A DNA stretch of 64,000 bases from contig VCAZ01000017.1 in the NCBI GenBank assembly GCA_005784505.1, positions 2,746,572 to 2,810,571 of the forward strand. Direction: 5' to 3'. The translations under genes and the position numbers were made by a program. This document shows positions 20,541 through 32,409 of the stretch, piece after piece. The first letter of the stretch is position 1. Each line of letters starts with the position of its first letter. The notes under the pieces were generated by a model that did not search any database, was not told the origin of the DNA, and saw only the letters and a list, made by a program, of their open reading frames with translations. Origin of the DNA: Bagarius yarrelli. Its lineage: Eukaryota; Chordata; Actinopteri; Siluriformes; Sisoridae.

Positions 20541-23500
20541 GTAAAACTGGATATCCAATACCTTTAGCTGTCCTAATTGTAACACTTCTGTCATTTGGAG
20601 GCGCCCCAAACCAGAGCAACTTCCATTTATCTCTATTGTTTTATCCAACAGTAACAATTAAGGGCCTTACTCAGAGACCCAGCTGTGGTAGCTTGGTAGA
20701 TTAGGGATTTAAACCAGCGGTCCAACACCTTAACCACTAGGCAACAAATTCCAAATAGTTTATTTTATTTTTTATATGGATTTGCACATTTACATCATTT
20801 GGTAAAATTAGATCTTCTTAATTAGAGCAACTTACATTTATTTCTTTTTAGGGGGTTGGGGCCTTGCTCAGGGGCCCACAGTAGTGGCTTGGTGGTAGTG
20901 GAAATTGAACCCCGGTCTTTCTGGTATCTGTCCAACACCTTAACCACTAAGCCACCCCTTTCCCCACAGATTCTCTTTTAGGTCCTAAATTTTATTTACA
21001 AATAAAAGAAGAAGAAAAAAGTGGTTCTAGATTCTCAGTAAAAGGAGGAAATACAGGAACGCCAGTCCATCACATGGCACCATGCCACAGTTTTTTTTTT
21101 AAATCAATATACTTTAATCAAATGAATTACCTTGGTACCAACCAGATACAGTACAGTGGCTTGGGGGTTAAAAAACGTCAAAAGTTGCTGTGTCGTTATT
21201 CTAGCAATATTTCAAACAATGAAATGCTATTTTGCTTCAGAATTCTGCCCAAAATATACCCTGGCATCATCATGTTGGATAAGCAAGTTCATGGATAGTT
21301 AAGTAGTGGAATCATAAGCAGACTAATAAGTTCAGTTTGTAATCAGAGTAATTTTGGAAAGTGAATAAAATTTGGTTTTCAACACGGAACACAACACACT
21401 CCTGGCTTGTCTGATTTGCCGCGCTTGTCCCCATCACACTCTCACTGTGGACAGAAAAAGGCTGTGTGATTAGTGTTTCATTCCCTACAGGTGCACTTGA
21501 TTTCCTGAGCTCATTCCCACTCGTTCTTCTTTTGGTCACAACGTTACTCTCTGCCCCGCCCCGGTTCCAAGCACTCCCAACCCTCTCCCCCCCAGCCAGC
21601 CACCGACACCCCACCTTTCATTAGAAGAAGTCTGCCACCACCATCTTTGCCCCCTGCCTGTGGACCACTTCAAATTTAAACTGTTGAAGTGCTTGAGGCG
21701 AGTGATTGCGTGTTGGCATCCGTAATACAGTGGAGCCAATGGAGTGAGGCATGGTCCAGACGAGGGTGATGGCCCGCCCCAGCAGGAAAATGCGACGGTG
21801 AGGATCACCCACTTTATGGCCAGACACTCCTTTTTGATCATGTTGTAGCTCGCCTTACAACTGATGTACAGCCTTGGGCGCTCCTTCCTCTCCACCACCT
21901 AGTCAAATGCGTCAGTTTGCAATACGTTGGGGGACAGTGGTACACTGCAAAGTGCTGCTTTTACCTGGATAAAGGCCTGCTGGCATGGCTCCATCCACTG
22001 GACTGCATCTGGTGGTGTCCAAATAATTAGGTATGAACCTGCAATAATAACTGCCAGTCCCAGGAACTATCTGATCTCCTTTTGGTTCTTAGGCCTCGGG
22101 AAGGCTGCAACTGCTGCCGTGTTATCAATTTGGGGACGCACCTGTCTGTGACCAAATACCGTACGTCCACCCATTTAATTGCATTTCCCTTGAGTTTACT
22201 GTGGGGCCATACACCACAGTGACACTCTTAGATGTTGTACCTGCTTCACCCAATAATACCAATCATTTCCTATTAGGCTGTTTTTTTCACAGAACATTTG
22301 AGTCAAAGGGATCTGCCAATAACCCTTTGTTAAATCCAGTGTCAAGTTAAACCCGAGTTGTGCCCAGCCAATCGAGCAGTTTGTTAATGCAAGGCATGGG
22401 GTGGCGAATTTAAGTAAGTTTGTAATGTAAGTTTCGCGTTACATTATTAGTCTTGCCTTTCACCTCAACAAGGGAAAGGTTGTGCTTATACTTCCAGTTT
22501 GAACTCATTGGACTTACCATCACTCTGATTCTTGTAGTACGTCCGAATTTTATTCATATTACCTGAAACCAACTATATAGAACATACTATTTAACGGTCA
22601 GGGATTACATACTTACCGTCAGGGATGAACACCCGCACTACTCTGCCTCTACCTAAGCCAATCATCATCAGTTATGTGTCCTGTGACATCCCACATACAC
22701 CAGATAAAAAAAACTTTGCAGGTCCCATGTCTGAGAGGGCCTACTCGGCTGGTGAAGTGAGCTCAGTTATAGTAACACCACAGTAATGGTAACAGGGGAA
22801 ACTGTAATAACGAAGGGTATAACAGGGGAAACTGTAATTCAATTAATTACTTGTTACTGAAAAACGTAACACTTTTAGTAATGCTGTTTGTTTATAATGC
22901 CAGTATTTCCAACACTGTCTATTTATAATTTTATTATGTGGTGTTAAAACTATTACTGAATTGGCTGGCGCCGTGGTGTAGTGGGTCACTGAATTATCAC
23001 AGACATAAAAAGAGCACCTCCTTAGCCTCAATCCACCCCGCGAACCCCCTGCACACCTCACCCCTTCCTACTATCTAGTAGTTGATGCTGTTACCCAGCA
23101 ACCACGGGTCTTCAATTGCTATAGAAACCATCCCAGTGAGCAGACAGGGGTTGCTATACAATCGGCGTTTTTTTCTATTATAACGGAAACAACAGTAGGA
23201 TTGAGCACACATTTACTGATGGCATTGGCTGTGCTGCTCCAGCGCTCGTATTCCCAAGCATGTGTGAAGTTGATAAAGGTGCCTCAGCATCTCTCCTCAA
23301 GACTCCATGAATGAATTATTAGAATCCGGCAGTCCTGTGATTGAATTAATAATTCATTAAGAGTCTGGGCTTTGACTCATTTGACTTTACTATTTCACTA
23401 TTGCACTTTATTGTACTAATCATTAACACACACAAATGTGACGTGCCAAATTTATTTGTAATTACAATTCATTGATATTTTTCAACGTATGCCTAAGGAT

Positions 23501-26500
23501 AATTAGTATGATTACAGTTCCATACTATATCCGCCATTTTGATAGTAAAATGTGACGTCACAGCAGCACAGATTTAAAGTTGGATAATATTAAACTTGAA
23601 CGATGTTAAACGAGTGCAATTTAACTACAAGAAATAATGTTTTTTCTTTATTTAGTTAAAGCGACTTAAAGATCTTGAAACGTACCTCGTTAGTGCTTTC
23701 TGTCATTTCCGTCTGTCCCTCTGCCTCATGGGATAGTCAAGTGTAAATCATTATACATACTTCAAAGTAGATTATCCGGCATACTGTGATTCGCATACTA
23801 AGAACTCAGACATACTAGTCATCTTGCTGCTTCCATACTAATATATAGTATGAAAGTATGGGATTTTAGACATGGCCCTTTACAGGTATTTGGTACATAA
23901 AGTTAGCATACGGCTTAGAATTGTCTTTAGAATAGACAGATAGCAAGAGAAACCTCTGTTTTCATGATTTGAAACTTCTCAAACAATAAATAGATAAATA
24001 AAGTCCACTAGATGATGCATATTTTTTAACATAAATAGGTGGAATAAAAAAATAACCTTTTTGACCATTTAATTTCTTTCCACGCTTTAACGATTTATCG
24101 TTTTTGTGTCTTGGCTTTTGTTAGCTAGGTTCATGCCTCGTGATTTGTTATGTTGTAGTTTCTTCTTCATGTCCTTTGATTACTTCCTGTCTTGTCATGT
24201 GGTTCCCCTGAGTCTATGTGTCATGTTTCTGTTTTGTCATTGGTGATTTTGCTCATGTGTCCCTTATTGTGTTTAGGTGTTTCTCGTTTAGTTGATTGTT
24301 TCCCCCTATTAGTTTGTGTATTTATACGTCTGTGATTCTGTTTGTTCGGGTTGCTTGTCACAGTCGGTGTCTATGTCACATTACGGTTCAGGTTCAGGTT
24401 CCAGTTATATCATTTCAGGTTGTGTTGGATTCCTTTTATTTTGATGTTTTTGTTTTTCTATGTTCTTTCATTTGTTTGCCTTTTCATTTGTTACCAATCC
24501 ACCACCTGCCTGTTTTTATCACATTCACATCCGTATTGATTTCTTTATAACTTTTTATGGATTGATCTGTCTAAATGAAGAATTTCTTTTGATGCTTTTA
24601 GAAACGAAACTATAACAAAGCAGGTTTACAGAAATACGTTCACGCCATTTGGCAGACGCTTTTATCCAGAGCTCTCTGGATCTCCTTTATACAACTGAGC
24701 AATTGGAGGTTAAGGGCCTTGCTCAGGGGTCCAGCAGTGGCAACTTGGTGGTGGGAATTAAACTCCGATCTTCCAATTAGCAATCCAACACCTTAACCAT
24801 TCGCATTTTCCATCAAAGCGACCAAAGGTTTCCAGACCTTCTGAGTCTGAAACTCAGGCTGAGGTTGTGCCATTTTGTATGCCAAATACAAAATTTTCAC
24901 AGTCATGTGCCATTTGGCAAAAAATGAAAAAAGGTAGTTTATTGAATAAATAAATAATTTAACATTCTGTTGTTTTTGGCACATTTGGCTTTCTAATCAC
25001 AGACTATGTAGATTTGAACCTTTTGGCTTTCCAACTTCCTATTGAACTCTCTAGGCTTACTGAATAAAGGTTCATTAAATTAAAAATCAGTTCCGCAGTT
25101 TCTTTTAGAATTGAAACGGCTATTAAATGTGCTCTTTAAGTAAAGGATGTGCTGTAGGAATTCATGGACTACACCTTATTATTGCTATCTTTTTTTTTTT
25201 TCTTTTTTTTTGAGGAAAGAAAGTCTGTGTGTTTTCTTCTTTAATAACAACAAAGCCTCAGATCCAGGATATTATCAGGGAAACAGATGAAAGGCATCCC
25301 TTCTTCACCTGAGTTATCAGCATGAAAGCCAGATTTAATAACGCCTGATGGTACGAGAGAGAATCGTTATAAAAGCTTTCAAGAATTTAACTGCTTATTG
25401 TTTGGGGTACACAACTCACACAGCGATACACACACACACACGCACACACACACACACACATACAGTCTGAATTAAATTTACTGACTCTAACACAGACAGG
25501 TGATCTTTGTTTCTCAGATTTTGACCTGAGCTATAATCCTGACGTGATCAACACAATAGCTTCATCCAAGGCACAGGAAAAGAAAGGAAAATTGATTTTA
25601 TGAGCGTGATTTTTATATTAATTCTTTAACGAAAAACATATTTTTGACTTTTTGTTTTTCTGTCGGTTTTTCCTGACGTTTTTTGTTTTTCGTTCTGTTT
25701 TCACTTTTTTTTTTCACTTACAGTACATTATGTAAAAAACAGCGGAAAATCCACCATCTCTGTTTTCCTTTTTGTAATCCATCCATTCCACAATTGCACA
25801 CACTGTCATGTTAGCATACATATAACATACCCGTTAACCTATAACTGATTTTGGGGTGTGGGGAAAACTCGAGTACTCAGAGAAAACCCCAAAACTTGGG
25901 AAGAACATACAAACTCCATGTGATTTTCTACAATCTCCATAGTCACCAGCACTCGACCCCTGTTGAACACCCAAACAAGTCCATCATCAAACTATAAACA
26001 ATATGATTATCATTACATCATTATATAAACAATCTTTTTGGGGAAACAGTGTTCCTCAGCTCTAACGGCTGTAAAATCAAGGCATATTAAAGCTATTTTG
26101 GAGGTTAGCTTGTGGTGGCTTAAGACCTTTGATGTCACTTAAGCACCATCACCACTTCAGTGGTGTGGAATACAAAAGATAATCAGGATGCATTTTATAC
26201 ATACAGCACTGAATTATATACTAAGGGATTCCCAGTACTAACAAGCTACCACTGCTGGGCCCCTGAGCAAGGCCCTTAACCGTCAACTATTAATTAAATA
26301 AATTAGTTAAATGTAAGTCATTCCGGATATGAGTGTCTGCCAAATACCAGATATGTAACTGTACAATCACCACAACATGGTAGTATTAGGCACATTTAGA
26401 GGGCTTGGACTTATACAGGCTTAGTTTATACAGTATATTATAACACACACAAACACACTGTTTCATACACTTTGAATTTCAATTACGACGACCACTAATA

Positions 26501-28967
26501 AGGGCCAATTTAGTAAAAAAGGAAATCATTGACTCTCGGGTACTTTATAAATCAAGGCTGACTAACGACTACGTCTGATTGCTGCTGTGACTCACAGGAA
26601 TCAACAAAGGAAGCTGCTACCGGATCAATCACTTCCCTGAGGATAATGACTATGATACAGACAGCTCGGAATACATCCTGCGTAAGTCTGCCCTTTTCCT
26701 ACTACATAGTATTCACAAATCAATTAATTATTTTCAAACCAAGCTAAGAAAAAAGCTGATTTGTGATCACAGAACGTCATTATTCCCCCACCCTAAAAAT
26801 GAGTACTGAAAATTTCTATACAATTAAAAGTAATGCTACTTCAGTAAAAAATAATTCACTTGTTCTAAACTTAATACGACTCAAGTAAAAGTAAATAAGC
26901 ATTTTGTTTTAAAAAAATACTCAAGTTACAGCGTTACAAATTCCTCCAGTGAATAAAATGTGCTTTTAACCCTTTTAAGGTACAAGACGTTGTCATCAAT
27001 TCAGCACTTTTTTTGTTGCTACGCATGTAGAGAGCTAGGTGTCATAGTGTCCACATTCTAAATTGATTCGTCTTTTATGTCTTAAACCTAAACAAATTGC
27101 CAAAATATTTTTATCGTAAAAACACAGTGAAAAAAGGAAATCCACTAATTTGTTCATATCTTGTTACCATTTATTGCCTTTAATAATTAAAAAATGTGTA
27201 ATATTTAGTCGAGTTGTTTTTGGGAAAATCATAAGCGAAAGTTTCTTATAAAAGTGTTCCGCAGGCTGCTAACTTTTGTTCATGGTTTTTGCCACAGAAT
27301 AAATATGTTTAATATCCAAAGAAAAATGTACAATTTTAATAAGAATCGCAATCGATAAACAGAAACAGAATCGTTACCCCAATCGTTACCCCACTCTACG
27401 TAAGTGTCAGACAGACAGTAACAAAAATGAATTTAAAAAAAAAACAATACTTAGCTCTTTAACAGGCATTAGCTTAGTATTTAACCCAACAAATGCTTCA
27501 TACCTTAAAAGCAAATACATTTGCAGATTTTTTATTTGTACTTTTTTTGTGAAAAACAAATGTAGCAAAGCTGAAGAAGATTCCGGGAACCTTGTACCTG
27601 ATGAACAGCTAAACTTTTATTTGAATTCCCCTAATTTCCCAATTTTTTTGGAATTGTGTCCATAGTTATATTTTTAATGTTATTATTAAATACCAGCACA
27701 CCAAAGATAAATTTCTTGTACAGGTGAATCCTGATTCTGAATCTGGTCTATTAATTATGGAGCTTGGATTCTGACAAAAGTATTTAAATATGGCATCCAT
27801 AGACCATCACATCCATAAGTGTTTTGTTCCAGATTTAGTCTCAATCTTAATCCTATAAAAACCTCCATACTATTGGAAACCCTTTTCACTACATTGGCTT
27901 GTGTAATTTGTTCATTTAGTCACAATGGTATTAGTGAGATCAGGCAATGATGTTGAGGTGAGGAGGTCTGGGGTGCAGTTGATGTTCCAGTTGAGACAAA
28001 GTCAGGGTTTGTCTTTATCATGTCTTCATACAGGTTTGTGCACAGAGACATTGTCATAAAATCTCTTTAAATGCTTAAATGTTAATGACTAAATAAACCA
28101 CACAATGAAATATCCCAGATCGGGCTGTCCTGGGTGAAAGATAGTCGAGGGTCATTATAGAATCACAGTTTGAGAGACTTTAACATAATTTTTGGTTGTT
28201 TGTGTAGGCATTGTTCGAGCTTCCAGCCTTTTCCCCATCTTGTCCACTATACTACTGCTGCTAGGAGGAGTGTGTGTGGCTGTCGGACGAGTTTACAGTG
28301 GCAGAAATAACATCCTCCTCAGTGCCGGCATCTTGTTTGTGGCTGCAGGTACAGCCTGGGTCTGTGCTGGGTTCTTGTTAGAAATGTCAACAAAGATTAA
28401 AGGTTAAAGAATACTATAATCAGAAAATCTGGTCTTTCATCAGGTCTGAGCAACATCATCGGCATTATCGTCTACATCTCCAGCAACGTCGGCGACCCCA
28501 GCGACAAAAAAGGTGAGGACAAAAAGAACCAGTACAGCTATGGTTGGTCCTTCTATTCTGGCGCACTGTCATTCATCGTGGCCGAAGCCATTGGCGTGCT
28601 AGCTGTCAACATCTACATCGAAAGAAACAAAGAAGTCCACGTCAAGCAACGCAACTTCCTGAAAACCGGCGGGTCGTCCTCCTCTCCATACATGCGAATT
28701 CCGAATTACCGTCAGCGCAGGCGGCGATCTCGCTCCAGCTCGCATTCCACCGAGCCGTCTCGAGACAACTCACCTGTTGGGAGGAAGATGGCGGCATCTG
28801 CGCTGCCTCTAGGTGAGATCTCAATGTACACTCTAGGTCGAGAACATCCACTGAGGTCAGGAAGCGCACTCGGACCCTACCAGGAACCACCTAACTTTCT
28901 TCAAGTTCACAACTGCTTTGCCAAAGGCACAAAAGATGGTGTCAACCGCAGGACCACGCCCGTTTGA
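20312..28967 (+). CDS. cacng4: cacng4: calcium channel gamma-4 subunit / type I TARP (4 coding exons, 325 aa)
   Basis: Joined exons 20312-20540, 26598-26681, 28208-28348 and 28444-28967 give 978 nt: 325 codons plus TGA (human CACNG4 has 327 aa). Expected role from the family: type I TARP that traffics AMPA receptors and slows their gating, anchored through PDZ scaffolds such as PSD-95. Visible features: TM1 at about residues 9-29 after MARCDRGVQTLLTALG, DYWLY, sequon N42-A-T, GLW (68-70) and C73/C74, FPEDNDYD in the first loop, TM2 with ILSTILLLLGG, TM3 across the exon 3/4 junction (FVAAGLSNIIGIIVYIS), TM4 WSFYSGALSFIVAEAIGVLA, then a cytosolic tail with the basic-serine cluster RQRRRRSRSSSHS and the terminal PDZ ligand TTPV. 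The start is chosen by match to MVRCDRG of mammals; an in-frame frame upstream begins only at a TTG. Phases 1, 1, 1. Confidence 0.97.
20560..20752 (-). repeat. SINE family B, minus strand, cacng4 intron 1
   Basis: Decayed copy: CATTTGGAGGCGCCCC...AGAGCAACTTCCATTTATC...TTAAGGGCCTTACTCAGAGACC...GTCCAACACCTTAACCACTAGG. The element begins only tens of bases behind the donor of exon 1, and a second copy follows almost directly. Confidence 0.75.
20785..20967 (-). repeat. SINE family B, second minus-strand copy, cacng4 intron 1
   Basis: ACATTTACATCATTTGGTAA, AGAGCAACTTACATTTATTT, GCCTTGCTCAGGGGCCC, GGAAATTGAACCCCGGTC and CCAACACCTTAACCACTAAG are all in family order. Same orientation as the preceding copy, so the pair could be independent insertions or a tandem duplication. 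Confidence 0.8.
20968..21529. other. cacng4 intron 1 segment
   Basis: AT-rich intron sequence without a recognised element. The last 100 bases become C-rich and may belong to the 3' side of the Gypsy relic. Confidence 0.35.
21530..22410 (-). mobile_element. Degenerate Ty3/Gypsy-type pol fragment (RT to RNase H), antisense in cacng4 intron 1
   Basis: On the minus strand, from 22410 downwards, short conserved blocks appear in the right order. First NKLLDWLG and LTLDLTKGYWQIPL (reverse-transcriptase start, about 22290-22390). Next LGLA, PRPKNQKEI and QWMEPCQQAF-type connection blocks (about 21960-22100). Then ERPRLYISCK and KKECLAIKW (RNase H, about 21810-21890). Last FKFEVVHRQGAK and VVADFF (about 21615-21680). 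The catalytic YLDD region of RT is missing, the blocks lie in different frames, and stops interrupt them. This is a dead, internally deleted relic. No LTRs were recognised. Confidence 0.8.
22411..23459. other. cacng4 intron 1 segment
   Basis: No coding signal. An 18-base motif AACAGGGGAAACTGTAAT occurs twice (about 22791 and 22821). GGCTGGCGCCGTGGTGTAGTG at 22964-22984 looks like the start of a tRNA-derived repeat, but the rest does not follow a family I know. Confidence 0.35.
23500..23885. mobile_element. Probable MITE (CATACTA-type ends) in cacng4 intron 1
   Basis: The right side carries repeated CATACT/AGTATG motifs (GGCATACTGTGATTCGCATACTAAG, split here as GGCATACTGTG and CGCATACTAAG) and ends AGTATGGGATTTTAGACATG. 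The left side begins TACAGTTCCATACTATATCC. This is typical of a widespread teleost non-autonomous DNA transposon. Family and exact ends not certain. Confidence 0.45.
24105..24545 (+). repeat. LTR-like dispersed repeat
   Basis: T-rich sequence with CTTGTCATGTGGTTCCCCTG, TTGGTGATTTTGCTCATGTG and GTGTATTTATACGTCTGTG in the order seen in fish solo LTRs (upstream motifs, then a TATA-like stretch). No flanking duplication could be defined. Two overlapping short open frames here are not genes. Confidence 0.35.
24640..24805 (-). repeat. SINE family B, minus strand, cacng4 intron 1
   Basis: GCCATTTGGCAGACGCTTTT, ATCCAGAGC, GAGGTTAAGGGCCTTGCTCA, GGGTCCAGCAGTGG, GGGAATTAAACTCCGATC and ATCCAACACCTTAACC in order. 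Near full length. Confidence 0.85.
24806..26224. other. cacng4 intron 1 segment
   Basis: Contains a (CA)n run at about 25426-25460. It also holds a decayed minus-strand family A-like patch at 25840-25960 (GGAAAACTCGAGTACTCAGA, AAGAACATACAAACTCCATG). The part 25250-25420 is of higher complexity; it could be regulatory but nothing proves it. Confidence 0.35.
26225..26350 (+). repeat. SINE family B fragment, plus strand, cacng4 intron 1
   Basis: ATTCCCAGTACTAACAAGCT, CCACTGCTGGGCCCCTGAGC, AAGGCCCTTAACCG and TAAATGTAAGTCATTCCGGA, ending at TGTCTGCCAAATACC. The A-box side of the head is lost. Confidence 0.8.
26598..26681 (+). CDS. cacng4: cacng4 coding exon 2
   Basis: An 84-base exon between CTCACAG and GTAAGT. 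Encodes GINKGSCYRINHFPEDNDYD and TDSSEYIL of the first extracellular loop, with the second conserved cysteine of the loop (KGSC). Found by family match; too short for a stand-alone open frame. Confidence 0.96.
26682..27769. other. cacng4 intron 2, first part
   Basis: AT-rich sequence with no recognised repeat or coding signal. Confidence 0.4.
27770..28070. mobile_element. DNA-transposon relic, copy 1 (cacng4 intron 2)
   Basis: TGACAAAAGTATTTAAATATGG, GTATTAGTGAGATCAGGCAA, GATGTTGAGGTGAGGAGG and TTGTGCACAGAGACATTGTC match in order a widespread fish non-autonomous element. The TTGTGCACAG-GACA-TGTCAT segment is shared with the copy at 58637-59085. Confidence 0.5.
28208..28348 (+). CDS. cacng4: cacng4 coding exon 3
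   Basis: A 141-base exon (phase 1 at both ends, same length as cacng5 exon 3) between TGTGTAG and GTACAG. Encodes R105-IVRASSLFPIL, TM2, the intracellular loop GRVYSGRNN and the start of TM3 up to G152 (split). Confidence 0.96.
28444..28967 (+). CDS. cacng4: cacng4 coding exon 4 and stop
   Basis: A 524-base exon after a 95-base intron (acceptor TTCATCAG). Encodes the rest of TM3, the second extracellular loop with DPSDKKGEDKKN, TM4 and the whole cytosolic tail. The tail contains RRRRSRSSS (counterpart of the regulated serine cluster of type I TARPs) and ends RRTTPV before TGA at 28965-28967. Confidence 0.97.
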
Positions 28968-29691
28968 GCAACACAGGTCTGGTCCAATATGGCCGAAGTA
29001 CAGAATTACTATCAGTATGGCTAATGTTACAATGAAATGTTGATTTAAGAAAGCGATGGTTGATTGGAACACATTTCAAAGATGACTATTAACCCTTGGA
29101 GCATTTCTGAGCCATGTTTTGGCTTCTAGTTTCATGTAGTTTAATTCATATGCACAGTCTTTAGTCCAAGTAGCAATATTGCAGTGAAATGAATTGACTG
29201 AAATGTATGGAACATTTATCGAACTGTTCGAGTTTTTCTTTTATGTTTTCTTCGTGTATGTTTGGCCACCCAAGGCCAGATTACACTCAAGCGTCCAGGG
29301 TAGCTTGAGGAAACAGATCATAGCCAATTCTCATTCCAGTCCCCTTTTTTAAAAGTTTTTCAATCCATTCCAGCAACAGTAGGGATTCAATCCGTGTCAG
29401 TAAAGCATCCTGATTCTGCTTCCTGATTGTTTTGTGAAATCTTTAAACCACATTTTCTACACACGGTGGACTTTATTTCAGATCGCATGTCTTAAAGATG
29501 TCATTATTATGCAACCTGGAGTTACGATACGACATATGTAGCTGTTCGCTGTCATGTTTTAGTTGAACAGATTGGTCATTCACAGCATGGACAAAAAAAA
29601 TATTCAGCGATGAACAATGAAAAGGAAACCAGATGCACCTTTTTTTAAATGCTTCATATTCGGTACATTGTTTAACATAACCGTTTGCAAA

Positions 29692-29723
<32 letters not shown>

Positions 29724-29822
29724 GCTATGCACTAACTGTAGCGGAGTCTGGAGCAGATTTGGTTCTGGAATAAAAATGTATGGCAATGTAAGAGAAAGAA
29801 GCTGATAGAAAAATAAAAGGGT
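28968..29822 (+). other. cacng4: Probable cacng4 3' UTR
   Basis: AATAAA hexamers at 29769-29774 and 29812-29817 are candidate polyadenylation signals. An (AAT)n run of about 10 units lies at about 29693-29722. No coding frame. The transcript end is inferred. Confidence 0.4.
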
Positions 29823-29924
29823 GTGGTTAAAAGGGGCGTGGCCTAGAAAAACTAGGCATTTTCTTTTAATTATTAGATATTCAAACAAGCCTGTTATTTC
29901 ATCTACTTCAACTATTCATCTTCC

Positions 29925-30115
29925 CACCTGGTAAAGTGGTAACAGGTGTTGAACTGCTAATTGAAAGATCGGGGGTTCAATTCCCAGCACCACCAATCTG
30001 CCACTGTCGGACCCCTGACCAAGTCCCTTAAACCCCAATTGCTTAGTTGTATAAGAGGGAAAAATGTAAGTCGTTCGGGATAAGGGCGTCTGCCAAATGG
30101 CGTAAATGTAAATGT
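29925..30115 (+). repeat. SINE family B, full length, plus strand
   Basis: Good reference copy. Head GGTAAAGTGGTAACAGGTGT (A-box-like), GGGGGTTCAATTCCCAGCAC (B-box-like), body CCACTGTCGGACCCCTGACC and AAGTCCCTTAAACCCCAATTG, tail AAGTCGTTCGGGATAAGGGC, GTCTGCCAAATGGCG and TAAATGTAAATGTA. Confidence 0.9.
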
Positions 30116-31339
30116 ACTAACCGATAATTGAAAACATTTTTAAATCAAAATGTACCTTAGGCAATTTTCCCCACCGTCTGTTCTACATGTCTACATGTCT
30201 GAAACGTGTTTAGTGTGGATTTTCCTGACATGACTTTATTTCTTCGCGATTGCATCTTTGGTTGCCATGGCATACAAAGAGAAAAAAAACTCAAAGGGGC
30301 TCATTTTGTTCGACTACGCTTCAAATCACTGCCATTTTCTTTCCTTCTAATGTTAACATTCCTATGAATTCTGTCTTTAAAAAAAAATTCCTTTGAAAAA
30401 CTTTGCTAGACAGTAAATAGCTGGGGAAATTATTGTAAATTTCTTTGCTTCCTGTCATCTCGGACCAAATTTAAAGTACTGTTGATGCATCTATCCGTCG
30501 TCGGCTCTAAACTGCCATTTTGTTTATGGACACAACATCCGTTTTAGCATGTAGCTAATTCACTCCTGCCGTGTCATCGCTGGCTTATATACGTGTATCT
30601 TGACGCTCCATGCTAGAAAGGAGCATTTGTCTAATGACGCAAACCTGATTTGCCTTATAGCAAGGAGTCCATTCAGCAGCACCGTAAAACACATTACAGC
30701 CTCCACAGGGTGGCGAATTGATGCACTACATTATTCACACGCTCTGGAAGATGGCTACCAATATATCTAGGAACAATAAAAAACAAAAATAATAACAGTC
30801 TGGCAGAAGTTTTCTGATTCTGCTATACTTATAACTGCCAATAAGTCGATGGGTTCTAATGTCATTGCTGTGATCAATCAAACATGGACAGATGTTGTTT
30901 TCGGACGCTGTGAAATTGTCTCATCACATAATAGTATTCCTGGAGAAAATCTTTTTTTATTCCCAGTATAGACACACAATAAATTTATTTCTCCTATGGT
31001 TCTGATCATAGGTAGCCTTTATTAGTTTAAGATCCAGCCAATACAAGAACTTTAGCATTTCTTAGTTTGTCATGAACTACTTAATAAATGCTTACTGTAT
31101 AACAAAGGACAAAAAGAGACATGCTCATACATACCCGTTATGTAGCGCAGCGGTTTCTGGTAATACGTTACAATAACACATTTATAGTGCGTGATATTTT
31201 TCTGTGGAAGACTCAATCTGTGCATTATGGTGTGATTTTGTCTGCTCTTCCTGACTGTAGTAAATAAAAATAAAAAAATTAAAATATTAATGTAGTCGCT
31301 GATTATTACTTTATTACCTAATATCATTTTCCTCAGTCT
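30116..31339. other. Intergenic between cacng4 and cacng1
   Basis: AT-rich spacer. Nothing recognised apart from scattered AATAAA hexamers. Confidence 0.35.
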
Positions 31340-31725
31340 GATGCGTGCAGAAAGACTGTGTGAGAAGTTTCTCAACCATTCAACACACTCAATCACCAGA
31401 GCAGCTCATTTCATCATTCACTCACACACACCCCTATTTAAGAGCACTCACTTCACCCAGTCTTTGTCTATACAGACTCCAACAACTACTTCCAGTGCTC
31501 CAGTGTCTATTCCTCTGATTTCACCAGCTCCTGGCCATCATTTTCATCTTCTCATCGTCTCCAGTCTGCACTCCCGATATCCGTTAAACCTGTCTGAGGC
31601 TGTTGATAAACATATACTCAACTGCTTATTGCCGTTCTCCATCTTTTTCAATAAACACACCCGCCTGGGTTTAACCACCTCTTTTCTCCAGTCTGGTTAT
31701 CCGTTGCAGTTAGTGTGTTAAGATT
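31340..31725 (+). repeat. LTR-like dispersed repeat with a 126-codon accidental frame
   Basis: CCCCTATTTAAGAGCACTCA (TATA-like) followed by pyrimidine-rich sequence and TTTTTCAATAAACACACCCG (poly(A)-signal-like) has the layout of a fish LTR: promoter, R region, polyadenylation signal. An open frame covers it, but the translation is Ser/Thr/Pro/His-rich low complexity without a domain, so I do not call a gene. Confidence 0.35.
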
Positions 31726-32409
31726 TAAGTGCAATACCTGTAAATAATAACCATAAACTATCCTTAATAGCATAATTAAATACAAAACTTATGAAGGAAA
31801 CGCTATTTGTAGACTATTTATTTGTATTAATTATTGGGTAGATCATTTTAACAAAAGTCTTCTGCCCCATTGAGCATTAAGGAAATAGATATTGGTGCAA
31901 TTGAGGGTGTGCAAGCAAACTAAAAAAAATCAAACTGTTAGTAAGAAAAATGTTAAAAAAAATGAAAATGTTAAAAAGAAGGCAATAAATGTAGCAGGAC
32001 CCTGTGAATTTGAATTCAATGTGAGTTTATTATCAGTAATTTAATAATCAAAATAATTATTTTAATAATTGAGCCTTTATATTAATCAGATTCAGAGATG
32101 AAGGCTGTAATACTAATGTTGTCCACTAGTGGAGGCCAAAGGGAACTAAAAAAGTGGGAAGGGTTCTTTATGCAAAACGTTTGCCCCAATGGGAATTGAG
32201 CTTACTTTCAAATTACATGATTTTTAAAGGTTTACAGACCTACATAGAAACTGGCTTGTCCAGCCTCCTACACACACATATGAACAAAATACAGTTACGA
32301 TTTTTTTAATAGATGATAATATGGCTAACAGTGGAATTGAATGGTTTTATTTGTTATCGACTTGCAATATATATTTAACTTATTGTTAACATGGTAAGTA
32401 GCTTTCTTC

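Noticed and set aside
31341..31721. 126-codon plus-strand frame
   Set aside because: Low-complexity Ser/Thr/Pro/His sequence in a repeat with LTR-like layout; no domain, no splice context.
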